Shown piece after piece: positions 47,742 to 56,665 of a stretch of 64,000 nt of DNA. The stretch spans positions 3,352,001 to 3,416,000 of the forward strand of contig NZ_CP157874.1 of assembly GCF_040214835.1 (NCBI RefSeq), written 5' to 3'. Made by a program: the position numbers and the translations under genes. This stretch comes from Pseudomonas asiatica (GTDB taxonomy: Bacteria > Pseudomonadota > Gammaproteobacteria > Pseudomonadales > Pseudomonadaceae). Position 1 is the stretch's first letter. Each line of letters begins with the position of its first letter. The notes under the pieces are model-generated. The model saw only the letters and a program-made list of their open reading frames with translations. It had not been told where the DNA came from and did no database searches.

Positions 47742-49085
47742 ATGACCCACCGTTTCGCAAGAACCGCTGGCTGGCTGGCGCTGCCGTGCCTGGTCGCGGC
47801 AGGCCTGCTGGCCTGGTACGTCACCCGCGAGCCCGCCTCGCCATTTGCCGATGCGCAGGCCACCACTGCCGACCCGGCGCTGGTCAGCCGTGGCGAGTAC
47901 GTGGCCCGCCTCAGCGACTGCGTGGCCTGCCACAGCCTGCCGGACGGCAAACCGTTCGCCGGCGGGCTGGAAATGGCCACCCCGCTGGGGGCGATCCACG
48001 CCACCAACATCACCCCCGACCGCGACACCGGCATCGGTGGCTACAGCCTGGCCGACTTCGACCGTGCCGTGCGCCAGGGCGTCGCGCCCGGTGGCCGGCG
48101 GCTGTACCCGGCCATGCCCTACCCGTCCTACGCCAAGCTCAGCGATGACGATGTAAAGGCGCTGTACGCCTTCTTCATGCACGGCGTGCAACCCGTGCAA
48201 CAGGCCAACCTTGCCAGCGACATTCCCTGGCCGCTGAACTGGCGTTGGCCCATTGCCATGTGGAACGGCCTGTTCGCCGCCACCACGCCATATGCCGACC
48301 AAGCCGGGCAGGATGCCCAGTGGAACCGCGGCGCCTACATCGTCCAGGGCCCTGGCCACTGTGGCAGCTGCCATACGCCGCGCGGCCTGGCCTTCAACGA
48401 AAAGGCCCTGGATGACAGCGGCAAGCCGTTCCTCGCTGGTGCCCTGCTCGATGGCTGGTATGCACCGAGCCTGCGTGCCGACCCCAACACCGGTCTGGGG
48501 CGCTGGAGCGAGGCCGAGATCGCGCAGTTCCTCAAGACCGGACGCAACCGGCATGCGGTGGTATTCGGCTCGATGACCGAGGCATTCAACAACTCCACGC
48601 AGTTCATGAGTGACGACGACCTGGCCGCCATCGCCCACTACCTGAAGTCGCTGCCCGGCGACCCGCAACGCGACGGTGAGCCGTGGCAGTACCAGGCCGA
48701 AACGACGGCGGCGCGGCTCGACAGCCCTGGGGCGCATACCTATGTAACCCGCTGTGCGTCGTGCCATGGCCTGGACGGCAAGGGCCAGGCCGAGTGGATG
48801 CCACCTTTGGCCGGCGCTACCTCGGCACTGGCCAAGGAAGACGCCTCGGCGATCAATATCACCCTCAATGGTTCGCAGCGGGTGGTGACGGCCGGGTTGC
48901 CCGATGCCTATCGCATGCCGGCCTTCCGTGAGCAGTTGAGTGACCAGGAAATTGCTGATGTGCTGGGTTTCGTGCGCAGTGCCTGGGGGAACAATGGTGG
49001 CGCGGTGAATGCGCAGGCGGTGGGCAAGTTGCGTGGGCATACCGACCCGGCCAGCAGTAGCCCGATCATTTTGCATATGCGATGA
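47742..49085 (+). CDS. Tri-haem membrane cytochrome c (alcohol/aldehyde dehydrogenase subunit, AdhB type)
   Basis: This 447-residue cytochrome has an N-terminal membrane anchor (AGWLALPCLVAAGLLAWYV) and three CxxCH haem sites: Cys60-His64 (CVACH), Cys207-His211 (CGSCH) and Cys338-His342 (CASCH). It accepts electrons from the molybdenum hydroxylase and delivers them to the quinone pool or terminal oxidase. It lies 17 bp after iorB in the same operon. The length and three-domain plan are standard for this partner. Confidence 0.94.
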   Translation: MTHRFARTAGWLALPCLVAAGLLAWYVTREPASPFADAQATTADPALVSRGEYVARLSDCVACHSLPDGKPFAGGLEMATPLGAIHATNITPDRDTGIGGYSLADFDRAVRQGVAPGGRRLYPAMPYPSYAKLSDDDVKALYAFFMHGVQPVQQANLASDIPWPLNWRWPIAMWNGLFAATTPYADQAGQDAQWNRGAYIVQGPGHCGSCHTPRGLAFNEKALDDSGKPFLAGALLDGWYAPSLRADPNTGLGRWSEAEIAQFLKTGRNRHAVVFGSMTEAFNNSTQFMSDDDLAAIAHYLKSLPGDPQRDGEPWQYQAETTAARLDSPGAHTYVTRCASCHGLDGKGQAEWMPPLAGATSALAKEDASAINITLNGSQRVVTAGLPDAYRMPAFREQLSDQEIADVLGFVRSAWGNNGGAVNAQAVGKLRGHTDPASSSPIILHMR

Positions 49086-49098
49086 ATTTGGTGGCTGT

Positions 49099-49201
49099 AC
49101 CGGCCTCTTCGCGGGTGAACCCGCTCCCACAGGATTTGCACCACCCCTAAGACCTGTGCAGTACCTGTGGGAGCGGGTTCACCCGCGAAGAGGCCGGTAC
49201 A
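49099..49201. repeat. REP pair, class B with GTGAAC loop
   Basis: TTCGCGGGTGAACCCGCTCC and its inverse lie between the cytochrome and xdhC-type genes, inside the probable operon. Confidence 0.86.
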
Positions 49202-49236
49202 GCCACCCTTGAACACCAGGCTTTACCGGAGTACCC

Positions 49237-50256
49237 ATGGAAAGCATCGACCTGCTGGTCCTGCGCACCACCCGAGACTGGCTCGCCGCCGGCCACCGCA
49301 CCCTGCTCGCCACGGTCGCCCGCACTTGGGGCTCCTCCCCCCGCCCGGTGGGCTCGATGATGGCCCTGCGCAGCGACGGCCGTGTGGTTGGCAGTGTCTC
49401 TGGCGGCTGCATCGAGGACGACCTCATTCACCGCTACACCAGTGCCTACGGCGGCCCCGGCATGCCCGGCGGCCTGCCCCAGGTGGTGCGCTATGGCGTC
49501 AGCGCCGACGAGGCCCACCGCTTCGGCCTGCCCTGTGGCGGCACCCTCGAACTGGTGCTGGAATTCGCCCCGTCGCTGCCACACCTCGAACAACTGCTCG
49601 CCGGCCTCGACGGCGGCAATCTGGTACGCCGTGGGCTTGACCTGCGCAGCGGTGAAGCCAGCCTCACCGCCACCACCACGCCCGAACTGTTCAGCTTCGA
49701 TGGCCAGCACATGCTCAGTACCCTCGGCCCCGGCTACCGCCTGCTGCTGATCGGTGCCGGCGCGCTGGCCGAATACCTGGCGACCATGGCCCTGTTCAGT
49801 GGCTTCAGCGTTTCACTGTGCGACCCGCGCCCCGAGTACACGGCAGGTTGGAACGTTGCCGGCGTCAACCACCTGGCCGGCATGCCGGACGACGTGGTCC
49901 GCGCCTTCGCCCCAGACCTGCGCAGCGCCATCGTCGCCGTCAGCCACGACCCCAAGCTGGACGACCTGGCCCTGCTCGAAGCCCTGCACAGCCCGGCGTT
50001 TTATATCGGTGCCATCGGCTCACGGCGCAACAGCCAGCTGCGCCGCGAGCGGCTGATCGAACACTTTGGCGAAAGCGAAACGTCGTTGCAGCGCCTGCAC
50101 GGCCCTATCGGCATTTATATCGGTAGCAAGACCCCGGCCGAGATTGCCGTCAGCGTCATGGCCGAGATCCTCGCGGCGAAGAACGATGTCACCCTGCCCG
50201 GCGCAGTCAGCGTGACCCGGGCCAAGGAAGCCGAGCAACTGGCCCGGTCCCTGTAG
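49237..50256 (+). CDS. XdhC/CoxI-family molybdenum cofactor maturation protein
   Basis: This 339-residue XdhC-like protein binds Mo-cofactor and helps its sulfuration and insertion into xanthine-dehydrogenase-family enzymes. The N-terminal XdhC/CoxI part has RTWGSSPRPVGSMMAL and CGGTLELVLEF; the C-terminal Rossmann part has LLLIGAGALAEYLATMA and YIGAIGSRRNSQLRRERL. Its place after iorAB-cytochrome fits a dedicated chaperone for IorB. It is separated from the cytochrome gene only by a REP pair and 36 bp. Confidence 0.92.
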   Translation: MESIDLLVLRTTRDWLAAGHRTLLATVARTWGSSPRPVGSMMALRSDGRVVGSVSGGCIEDDLIHRYTSAYGGPGMPGGLPQVVRYGVSADEAHRFGLPCGGTLELVLEFAPSLPHLEQLLAGLDGGNLVRRGLDLRSGEASLTATTTPELFSFDGQHMLSTLGPGYRLLLIGAGALAEYLATMALFSGFSVSLCDPRPEYTAGWNVAGVNHLAGMPDDVVRAFAPDLRSAIVAVSHDPKLDDLALLEALHSPAFYIGAIGSRRNSQLRRERLIEHFGESETSLQRLHGPIGIYIGSKTPAEIAVSVMAEILAAKNDVTLPGAVSVTRAKEAEQLARSL

Positions 50257-50277
50257 GAGCGCATACCAGGCTGCTAT

Positions 50278-51066
50278 TTATTGCCAACGCTCCAGGTTTT
50301 GCTGCAGCAGTTGCTCCGGCAACGCCCCGGCAACGATCTTTTCCATCTCCCTCGCCAGCGCCTCACGCAGCTTCGGCTGGTTGCAGGGCGAGTCATGCGA
50401 CAGCGCCAGGTACAGCCCTTCGCTGGATATCGGTGGCTCCAGCACCTGCAAAGTGTCGGCAATCCCCAATGTGCGCGCCAGCGCCAAGCCGGGATACTGC
50501 TCGTACACCACATAATCGCTGCGCTTGTGCATCAACTTCTCGAATGCCTGCCTGGCACCGGGTACCGCTTCGAGGGTGAGGTTGGTCCTGGCGTAGTCGT
50601 CGAACTGCTGGCCGTGGCTGTTGTTGACCAGCGTGCCACCTTTGCGCCCCTTCAGGTCGGCCCATTGCCGGTAGGCAAAGGTATTGTCCTGGCGCACCCA
50701 GACAACACTTGGGGTATGCAGGAATGCCGGGGCAATGAAGTCCATCTGTTGCCGGCGGGCCTCGGTCAGGAAATACCCGGCCATCAAATCGATCCGGCCC
50801 GTGCGCACTTCTTCCTGGGCGCGCGACCACGGCCCGCCGTAGACCACCTCGATTTCCAGCCCCAGCTGCTTGCCCAGGTACTTGAGCAGGTCGGCATTGG
50901 CACCGATCAGTTGCTGGGGGTTCTGCGGGTCGCGCCACAGGTAGGGGGGGTATTCCGGGTTGCCGGTGGCAGTCAGCCGCCGGCATTCCTCATGCGCTAC
51001 CGCCGCCAGCGGCAGCAGCAGGCACGGCAGCAGCAACAAGGCGTGGCGAAAGCAGCGCTCGATCAT
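50278..51066 (-). CDS. Orphan periplasmic solute-binding protein (family 3)
   Basis: This 262-residue protein has a signal peptide (MIERCFRHALLLLPCLLLPLAAVA) and a family-3 binding fold (TGNPEYPPYLWRDPQ..LIGANADLLKYLGKQLGLEIEVVYGG). No permease or ATPase gene is adjacent, so it may serve another transporter or act as a sensor. The start at 51066 has GAGGG 7 nt upstream and fits the signal peptide; longer readings add no sensible sequence. It is convergent with the xdhC-type gene. Confidence 0.85.
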   Translation of the reverse strand: MIERCFRHALLLLPCLLLPLAAVAHEECRRLTATGNPEYPPYLWRDPQNPQQLIGANADLLKYLGKQLGLEIEVVYGGPWSRAQEEVRTGRIDLMAGYFLTEARRQQMDFIAPAFLHTPSVVWVRQDNTFAYRQWADLKGRKGGTLVNNSHGQQFDDYARTNLTLEAVPGARQAFEKLMHKRSDYVVYEQYPGLALARTLGIADTLQVLEPPISSEGLYLALSHDSPCNQPKLREALAREMEKIVAGALPEQLLQQNLERWQ

Positions 51067-51227
51067 CGACAACCCTCGGCACATGTGACATCCGCAGACC
51101 CGGAGCGGTGGCCAAAGGCTGCCACATCCTGTGGTCGACTGCAGCACCCATCTGTGCGTGCTGTAGACAGTCTGGACCATGTATGGCCATCAGGTTGGCC
51201 TTTTATCGGCCGAGCGGCCCTCGTACT

Positions 51228-51869
51228 TCAGGCCCCCTGCCGACGCATCGCCAGGATCGCCGCGCCAAAACCGATGAAGGTGGTGCCCACCACCCGGCTC
51301 ACCCAGCGCGACAGCGACGGCCGGGTCAGCACGCCCTTGGCCCGCGCTGCCAGCGCGGCATACAGGCTCAGCGAAACCAGCGACAACGCCACGAATATCC
51401 CGGTCAGGATCAGGAATTGCGGCAGCAGCGCCGCCCCCTGGTCGATGAACTGCGGGAACAGTGCGGTGAAGAACATGGTCGCCTTGGGGTTGGTCACTGC
51501 CGTGAGGAAGGCCGACTTGTAGAGTTTCAGCGGCGTGGGCCGGACCTTGGCCACACCCTCTGCGGCGCCCTGAGCCAGCATCGGGCTCTTTTTCAGCAAT
51601 TGCCGCGCCCCCAGGTAGAACAGGTAGCCCGCCCCCAGGATCTTCACGGCGTTGAACAGCATTTCGGAACTGGCCAGCAGCGCGCCCAAGCCCAGCATGG
51701 CTGCAGCAGAAAGGCAGAACAGGCCCGAACCATTGCCCAGCGACGACCAGATCGCGCTGCGCTGGCCATGGGCCAGGCTGTTGTTGATGGCCATCAGGGT
51801 GGCAGGGCCGGGGCTGGCGATCGCGATGGCAGCGACCAGGGTAAAGGCAAACAGCGAGTGAGAATCCAT
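51228..51869 (-). CDS. LysE/RhtB-family amino-acid exporter
   Basis: This 213-residue LysE superfamily protein has six membrane segments. The diagnostic first helix is LVAAIAIASPGPATLMAINNSLAHGQRSA, and the later TNPKATMFFTALFPQF is also a family marker. The ATG at 51869 (MDSHSLFAFTL) is chosen because the first helix follows directly. It exports a small amino acid or homoserine-lactone-type compound; the substrate is unknown. Probably in a unit with the DUF1289 and hypothetical genes upstream (50-bp gap). Confidence 0.92.
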   Translation of the reverse strand: MDSHSLFAFTLVAAIAIASPGPATLMAINNSLAHGQRSAIWSSLGNGSGLFCLSAAAMLGLGALLASSEMLFNAVKILGAGYLFYLGARQLLKKSPMLAQGAAEGVAKVRPTPLKLYKSAFLTAVTNPKATMFFTALFPQFIDQGAALLPQFLILTGIFVALSLVSLSLYAALAARAKGVLTRPSLSRWVSRVVGTTFIGFGAAILAMRRQGA

Positions 51870-51919
51870 TTTCAGGCTCGTCAGACAATCAGGAAAGGCC
51901 GCGCACAGGGTGCGCAGGT

Positions 51920-52120
51920 TCAGTCGGCATTCTGCCGCTTGGCCGCCTTCTTGGCGATAGCCTTCATCCGCGTTGCCGCCCGCTGCACGGTGGCCATCTT
52001 CTCGGGGCGCTTCATGCCCCGCCATTTGCGGATTTCGTCACGGGTGCGACCACAGCTCACGCACAGCTCGCTATTGAGCTGGCACAGCGAGACGCAAGGG
52101 TTGTCGATGTCTTTGGCCAT
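51920..52120 (-). CDS. DUF1289 small Cys-rich protein
   Basis: This 66-residue protein has the DUF1289 signature CVSLCQLNSELCVSCGRTRDEIRKWRGM, with four cysteines probably binding a metal (CxxxC...CxxC), followed by a basic helix. The family is widespread in proteobacteria with unknown function. It lies 8 bp downstream of the next upstream gene and is likely co-transcribed with it. Confidence 0.9.
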   Translation of the reverse strand: MAKDIDNPCVSLCQLNSELCVSCGRTRDEIRKWRGMKRPEKMATVQRAATRMKAIAKKAAKRQNAD

Positions 52121-52128
52121 GCCGCCAC

Positions 52129-52446
52129 TCAGCCAGGCATTTCTGCCCGCGCACGCTCGGCGGCGCCGTGGAACACCTGGCGCACTTCCTCGGCCTTGAT
52201 CTTGCTGACCGACCTGGCAGCCAGCAGCTCGTCGACCACGCGCAAGCCCTGTTCCAGGGCGGTGGCCAGTTGCTCGGGGTCGGAGGCGTCAGCGATATCA
52301 CCCAGATAAGGAGCGATGAGATACACGTAACGGTCCTGCAGCTTGAGCGCTTCCAGCGCGTCGAGGGCTTTCTGGAACCGATCGGCAGCGGCAGGGCTCA
52401 TGCTCAATTTATCGAAATGAATCAGGCTCACACGGTCAGTGGCCAT
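52129..52446 (-). CDS. Conserved helical protein of unknown function
   Basis: This 105-residue acidic, helical, soluble protein begins MATDRVSLIHFDKLSMSPAAADRF. It has no recognised motif. The regular pattern and small spacing to the DUF1289 gene (8 bp) suggest a genuine gene at the head of a three-gene unit with the LysE exporter. Confidence 0.7.
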   Translation of the reverse strand: MATDRVSLIHFDKLSMSPAAADRFQKALDALEALKLQDRYVYLIAPYLGDIADASDPEQLATALEQGLRVVDELLAARSVSKIKAEEVRQVFHGAAERARAEMPG

Positions 52447-52761
52447 TTGGACGAATCTCCGTTTCCTGGTACGGCCAGGCCCACAAGCAGCAGCGCTTCT
52501 ACGGTGCTCGGATGTGCAGGCCCGGGGAATGCCCATCAGGGTACCAGAACGCGAAGCAGAAAGGGCCATCGCCCCCAGAACTAAAAGTATTTGGCAGGTC
52601 GCGTAATGGACGCCCCGGGGCGTTATCGGGACAGGAGCCGCCGTTTCGTGCACAGGATAATCCCGCCAGCAATCTCCCGGCCGAGGCAGTCATCGAACTC
52701 GGTAGCCCACACAACAACAAGCCTGCACCTGCAGGTAAGCCAGAAAGGGGCCTCATCATTC
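52447..52761. promoter_or_regulatory. 315-bp divergent region before the BCCT carrier
   Basis: No open frame with coding character is seen. A 14-bp palindrome ACGCCCCGGGGCGT lies at 52611-52624, and a short AT-rich stretch with TAAAAGTATTTGG lies around 52583-52595. No REP is present, unusual for a gap of this size here. The Shine-Dalgarno of the carrier is AAAGGGG, about 12 nt upstream of the ATG. Confidence 0.35.
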
Positions 52762-54510
52762 ATGGCAAAGGAACACATCACCGAAACGCTCGACCTTGGC
52801 GTGACGGACCCCTCGAAAACCGCAGAAGCGCGCCAGGACCGGCGTTTCGAGGGCAAGATCGACTGGATCGTCTTTGGTTTCACCAGCCTCCTGGCAATCG
52901 CTTTCGTCCTCTGGGGCTTCCTCAACCAGGCCAGCCTCGCCAGCAGCGCCTCCAGCGCGCAATCCTGGGTCATTCTCAACTTCGGCTGGTTCTTCGTGCT
53001 CACCTCCACGCTGTTCGTGGTGTTCGTGCTGTGGCTGGCGGCCAGCCGTTACGGCCGGGTCCCGCTGGGCCGTGATGGCGAACAGCCAGAATTCCGTACG
53101 GTGTCGTGGGTGGCGATGATGTTCAGCGCCGGCATGGGCATCGGCCTGATGTTCTTCGGCGTTGCCGAACCGCTGTCGCACTATGTGTCGCCACCGCCTG
53201 GGACGGCCGCCGGGCAATCCAGCGAAGCGATGCAGGTGGCCATGGCCACCACGCTGTTCCACTGGACCCTGCACCCCTGGGCCATGTATGCCATCGTCGG
53301 CCTGGTGATTGCCTATGGCACCTTCCGTCGCGGCCGCTCGCAGCTGATTTCCGCCGCCTTCCGGCCGTTGATCGGCAAGCATGCCAACGGCCCGCTCGGC
53401 CGCCTGATCGACATGATGGCGATCTTCGCCACGCTGTTCGGCTCGGCGGCCTCGCTGGGCCTGGGCGCGCTGCAGATCGCCGGTGGCCTGGAATACAACG
53501 GCTGGATCGAAAGCCCCGGCAAGCTGTTCTACATCTCGATCATCACCCTGCTGACCATCGCCTTCGTCACCTCGGCGGTGTCGGGCATCGGCAAGGGCAT
53601 CCAGTGGCTGTCCAACACCAACATGGTGCTGGCGCTGGTGCTGGCGCTGTTCGTGTTCATGGTCGGCCCGACCCTGCTGATGCTCAACCTGCTGCCAACC
53701 TCGATCGGCATCTACGTCAAGATGCTGCCGGAAATGATGGCCCGCACCAACGCCAGCGGCGGTGAGCAGATGAACAGCTGGCTGGCCGGCTGGACCGTGT
53801 TCTACTGGGCCTGGTGGATTTCCTGGACGCCGTTCGTGGGCATGTTCATCGCCCGCATCAGCCGCGGCCGCACCATCCGCCAGTTCGTTACCGGGGTGCT
53901 GCTGGTACCGAGCCTGGTCAGCCTGGTGTGGTTCACCATCTTCGGCGGCGCGAGTATCGACGCCCTGCGCGAAGGCGCCTTCCAGCTGGCCAATGGTGCG
54001 GTCAACAGTAACCACGCGCTGTACCAGTTGCTGGACAGCTACCCGCTGGCCTCGGCGACATCGGTGCTGGTGATGGTTCTGGTGGGTATCTTCTTCGTCT
54101 CCGGTGCCGATGCGGCCTCGCTGGTGATGGGCACGCTGTCGGAGCACGGCACCACCACGCCATCGCGACGTACGGTGATCTTCTGGGGCGCACTGACCGG
54201 TACGGTGGCGGCGATCATGCTGGCAATCGGCGACCCGCGCGACCCCGGCGAGGCGCTGACCGGCCTGCAGAACCTGACCATCGTCGTGGCCCTGCCGTTC
54301 GTGGTGGTGATGGTGCTGCTGTGCCTGGCGCTGTACCGCGACCTGCGCAAGGACCCGATGATGCTGCGCCACCTGCGCGGCAACGAACTGATCGAGAAGG
54401 CCGTGCTGTATGGCGCGGTGAAGCATGGCGAAGAGTTCTACATCGTGGTGCAGGAGAAGAAGACTTCGGCCAAGCCGGCGTCGGCAGAGGCCGAAGTGAC
54501 CGGCAACTGA
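52762..54510 (+). CDS. BCCT-family betaine/carnitine/choline-type transporter
   Basis: This 582-residue carrier has twelve membrane segments and the BCCT signature in TM8: FYWAWWISWTPFVGMFIARISRGRTIRQFV. TM4 has SAGMGIGLMFFGVAEPLSHY, where glycine residues bind the quaternary ammonium or sulfonium group. The ATG at 52762 (MAKEHITETLDL) is chosen because the signature length then matches the family. The C-terminal tail is short, so osmosensing like BetP is less likely. It is next to an M24-peptidase pseudogene of DddP-like type, hinting at a former betaine or DMSP role. Confidence 0.93.
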   Translation: MAKEHITETLDLGVTDPSKTAEARQDRRFEGKIDWIVFGFTSLLAIAFVLWGFLNQASLASSASSAQSWVILNFGWFFVLTSTLFVVFVLWLAASRYGRVPLGRDGEQPEFRTVSWVAMMFSAGMGIGLMFFGVAEPLSHYVSPPPGTAAGQSSEAMQVAMATTLFHWTLHPWAMYAIVGLVIAYGTFRRGRSQLISAAFRPLIGKHANGPLGRLIDMMAIFATLFGSAASLGLGALQIAGGLEYNGWIESPGKLFYISIITLLTIAFVTSAVSGIGKGIQWLSNTNMVLALVLALFVFMVGPTLLMLNLLPTSIGIYVKMLPEMMARTNASGGEQMNSWLAGWTVFYWAWWISWTPFVGMFIARISRGRTIRQFVTGVLLVPSLVSLVWFTIFGGASIDALREGAFQLANGAVNSNHALYQLLDSYPLASATSVLVMVLVGIFFVSGADAASLVMGTLSEHGTTTPSRRTVIFWGALTGTVAAIMLAIGDPRDPGEALTGLQNLTIVVALPFVVVMVLLCLALYRDLRKDPMMLRHLRGNELIEKAVLYGAVKHGEEFYIVVQEKKTSAKPASAEAEVTGN

Positions 54511-54513
54511 TCG

Positions 54514-54652
54514 GGCAAGCTCGCTCCCACAGGGACCGCGTGAGCCGGAGCCTGCGCCGTACCTTGTGGGAGCGGGTTTACCCGCGAAGCAGGCGGCGCG
54601 GTGGATGGCACCGGCTTTGCCGGTGTTCGCGGCTAAAGCCGCTCCTACACAG
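54514..54652. repeat. Composite REP cluster (class B arms plus class C half)
   Basis: A decayed GCTCGCTCCCACAGG arm, a full class B arm (GGAGCGGGTTTACCCGCGAA) and a class C half with the GGCACCGGCTTTGCCGGTG spacer hairpin follow each other, between convergent BCCT and M24 genes. It looks like nested REP insertions or recombination. Confidence 0.8.
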
Positions 54653-54678
54653 GTACGGCGCAGGTTTCAGGTGCCCAA

Positions 54679-55149
54679 TCAATCGCGCAGGAAGCTTTCC
54701 TCGAACGGGTAATGGGTCAAGAGCTCATACCCATCCTCGGTCACCAGCAACTGGTTCTCCAAGTTGATCCCGTCACGGCCGCCCACTTCGCCCACATAGG
54801 CCTCCACGCACAAGGCCATGCCCGGCTGCAGTTCGCCTTCGTAGCCATAGGACTCGAGGTCTTCCGGGTAACGAATGCTCGGGTACTCATCGCATAGCCC
54901 CACCCCATGGAACATCACGCCGTAACGCTGCGCGCGGCAGCTCTCGGGCAAGCGGTGGCCGTTGCGGGTGAGTTCGGTGAAGCGCACGCCAGGCTTGACC
55001 ATTTCGGCGTTGACGTGGATGTGTTCATGGGCAATGCGGTACAGGCGCTTCTGCTCAGCCGTGGGCTCCAGGCCACCGCAGATCCAGCTGCGCGACATGT
55101 CCACGCAGAAGCCATATACACCAATCAGGTCGGTGTCGAACGACAACAG
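54679..55149 (-). pseudogene. 5'-truncated M24 metallopeptidase (DddP-like) pseudogene
   Basis: The last 157 codons of a pita-bread enzyme remain. All five metal ligands of the family are recognisable: Asp in SFDTDLIG, Asp in CVDMSRSW, His in FHGVGLCDEYP, Glu in CVEAYVGEVGG and Glu in INLENQLLV. Full-length relatives have about 400-450 residues, so the N-terminal two thirds are missing. The reading frame is closed by TGA at 55150-55152 one codon before LLSFDTD, where the family normally reads on upstream. There is no start codon except a rare TTG and no Shine-Dalgarno. FHGVGLCDEYP resembles DddP DMSP lyases as well as Xaa-Pro peptidases; I cannot separate the two by eye. Confidence 0.82.
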
Positions 55150-55247
55150 TCATCATGGCGTGCGGATTTCCTGGTTCTACAAAAACTCATGGTCAAAAGC
55201 ACGCTCACCCCGATCAGCCCTCAATCAAGATGCCTTCACTGTCGTAA

Positions 55248-55727
55248 TCAGCCCTTCAACGCCGCCTCTATCCTGGCCACATCGATCTTGCCCATCTGCA
55301 TCATGGCCTCGAACGCCCGCTTGGCCGCTGCCCGGTCGGGGTGCCCGATGGCTTCGATGAGGATGCGCGGGGTGATCTGCCACGAAATCCCCCATTTGTC
55401 CTTGCACCAGCCGCAGACGCTGGCCTGGCCGCCATTGTTGACAATGGCATCCCACAAGCGGTCGGTCTCGGCCTGGTCCTCGGTGCTGACCTGAAATGAA
55501 AAAGCCTCGCAGTGCGTGAAGGCCTTGCCTCCATTGAGCCCCAAGCAGGGAATGCCCATGACGGTGAATTCGACCGTGATCACGTCGCCCTCCTTCCCCG
55601 ACGGGTAATCACTCGGTGCCTTGTGCAGCGCGATTACCTTGCTGTCGGGGAAGACGCTGGCATAGAAGTTGGCTGCCTCCTCGGCATCATTGTCGTACCA
55701 GAGGCAGATGGTGTTCCTGGCAGTCAT
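55248..55727 (-). CDS. VOC-family (PhnB/3-demethylubiquinone-like) protein
   Basis: This 159-residue vicinal-oxygen-chelate protein shows ICLWYDNDAEEAANFYASVFPDSKVIAL, FTVMGIPCLGLNGGKAFTHCEAFSFQVS and CGWCKDKWGISWQITPRIL, the pattern of the PhnB/DUF1428-like VOC group. Metal ligands are not fully evident. Function is unknown. The ATG at 55727 (MTARNTIC) is used. Single gene; it lies upstream of the M24 remnant on the same strand. Confidence 0.9.
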   Translation of the reverse strand: MTARNTICLWYDNDAEEAANFYASVFPDSKVIALHKAPSDYPSGKEGDVITVEFTVMGIPCLGLNGGKAFTHCEAFSFQVSTEDQAETDRLWDAIVNNGGQASVCGWCKDKWGISWQITPRILIEAIGHPDRAAAKRAFEAMMQMGKIDVARIEAALKG

Positions 55728-55998
55728 GGTCTTGCTCCATGAATGAATGTGAACTCCAGAGTCTAGCCCCGGCAAGCAGGGTGAATTCACAGGATCGACA
55801 AGGGGTACTCCACGACATTTTCCTCATTGGCAATGCAGCAAAGCCAAGCCGGGCCCTGCAACATCCTGCAGACATTTCCGACGTCAGGTAGTGAACCCGC
55901 CTACAAAAAAACGGTCTTTCGCTGACGGTCAACTCACCGACCGGTTCATCGGCCCAGTCACCGGGCCTACTTTTGTCCTGTTTCAGCGAAGACCCAAC

Positions 55999-56649
55999 AT
56001 GCCCGATTCCCGCCCAACTGCTTCCGCCCTCACTGCCCTGCGCGGCGGCCTGATCGCCACCCTGGTGGCCCTTGCCGCACCGGTGCACGCCGAAGAGCCT
56101 GCCAGCGACGCACGCTGGGTCAGCGATAGCCTGAGCACCTACGTGCGCAGCGGCCCCACCGATGGCCACCGCATCGTCGGTACGCTCAAGTCCGGGCAGA
56201 AGCTGACCCTGATCGGCAGCCAGGGCAACTACAGCCAGGTGCGCGGGCAGAACGGCGATCTGGTGTGGATTCTCAGCAACGACCTGCAGTCAGTGCCAGG
56301 CCAGAGCGAGCGCCTGCCGCAGCTCGATGCCCAGGTCGCGGACCTGACCGGGCAGTTGAAAAACATCGACGACAGCTGGAAGAGCCGCGTGCAGGGCATG
56401 CAGGAAACCCTGGATTCACGCAAGAAGCTGATCGACGAACTGGAGGCGCGCAACAAGGCGCTGAATGAACAGCTCGACCAGAGCCAGTCGCAGCTGCGCG
56501 ATACCCAGGCCCGCCTGGGGGACGAGAACAAGCAGGTGATGATGCGCTACATGGTGTATGGCGGCAGCATTGCCGGCGCGGGCTTGCTGCCGGGGCTGAT
56601 CCTGCCGGCGCTGACCCGTGGGCGCAGGAAGAACGATCGCTGGTTCTGA
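55999..56649 (+). CDS. SH3-domain coiled-coil membrane protein (TIGR04211, YgiM-like)
   Basis: This 216-residue protein has a signal peptide ending at AAPVHAEE, a bacterial SH3 domain at about 38-95 (WVSDSLSTYVRSGPTDGHRIVGTLKSGQ), a coiled-coil at about 105-180 (LDAQVADLTGQL...RLGDENKQ) and a C-terminal membrane anchor followed by RGRRKNDRW. The order is standard for TIGR04211/YgiM. Likely periplasmic, with the C-terminus in the cytoplasm; function in relatives is unclear, possibly envelope-related. Confidence 0.9.
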   Translation: MPDSRPTASALTALRGGLIATLVALAAPVHAEEPASDARWVSDSLSTYVRSGPTDGHRIVGTLKSGQKLTLIGSQGNYSQVRGQNGDLVWILSNDLQSVPGQSERLPQLDAQVADLTGQLKNIDDSWKSRVQGMQETLDSRKKLIDELEARNKALNEQLDQSQSQLRDTQARLGDENKQVMMRYMVYGGSIAGAGLLPGLILPALTRGRRKNDRWF

Positions 56650-56665
56650 CTGGGCTTTCCTGCAC

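Noticed and set aside
50278..51066. Binding protein considered as the partner of the ABC permease at 62198
   Set aside because: It belongs to family 3 (amino acids), while that permease has its own NitT/TauT-type binding protein overlapping it.
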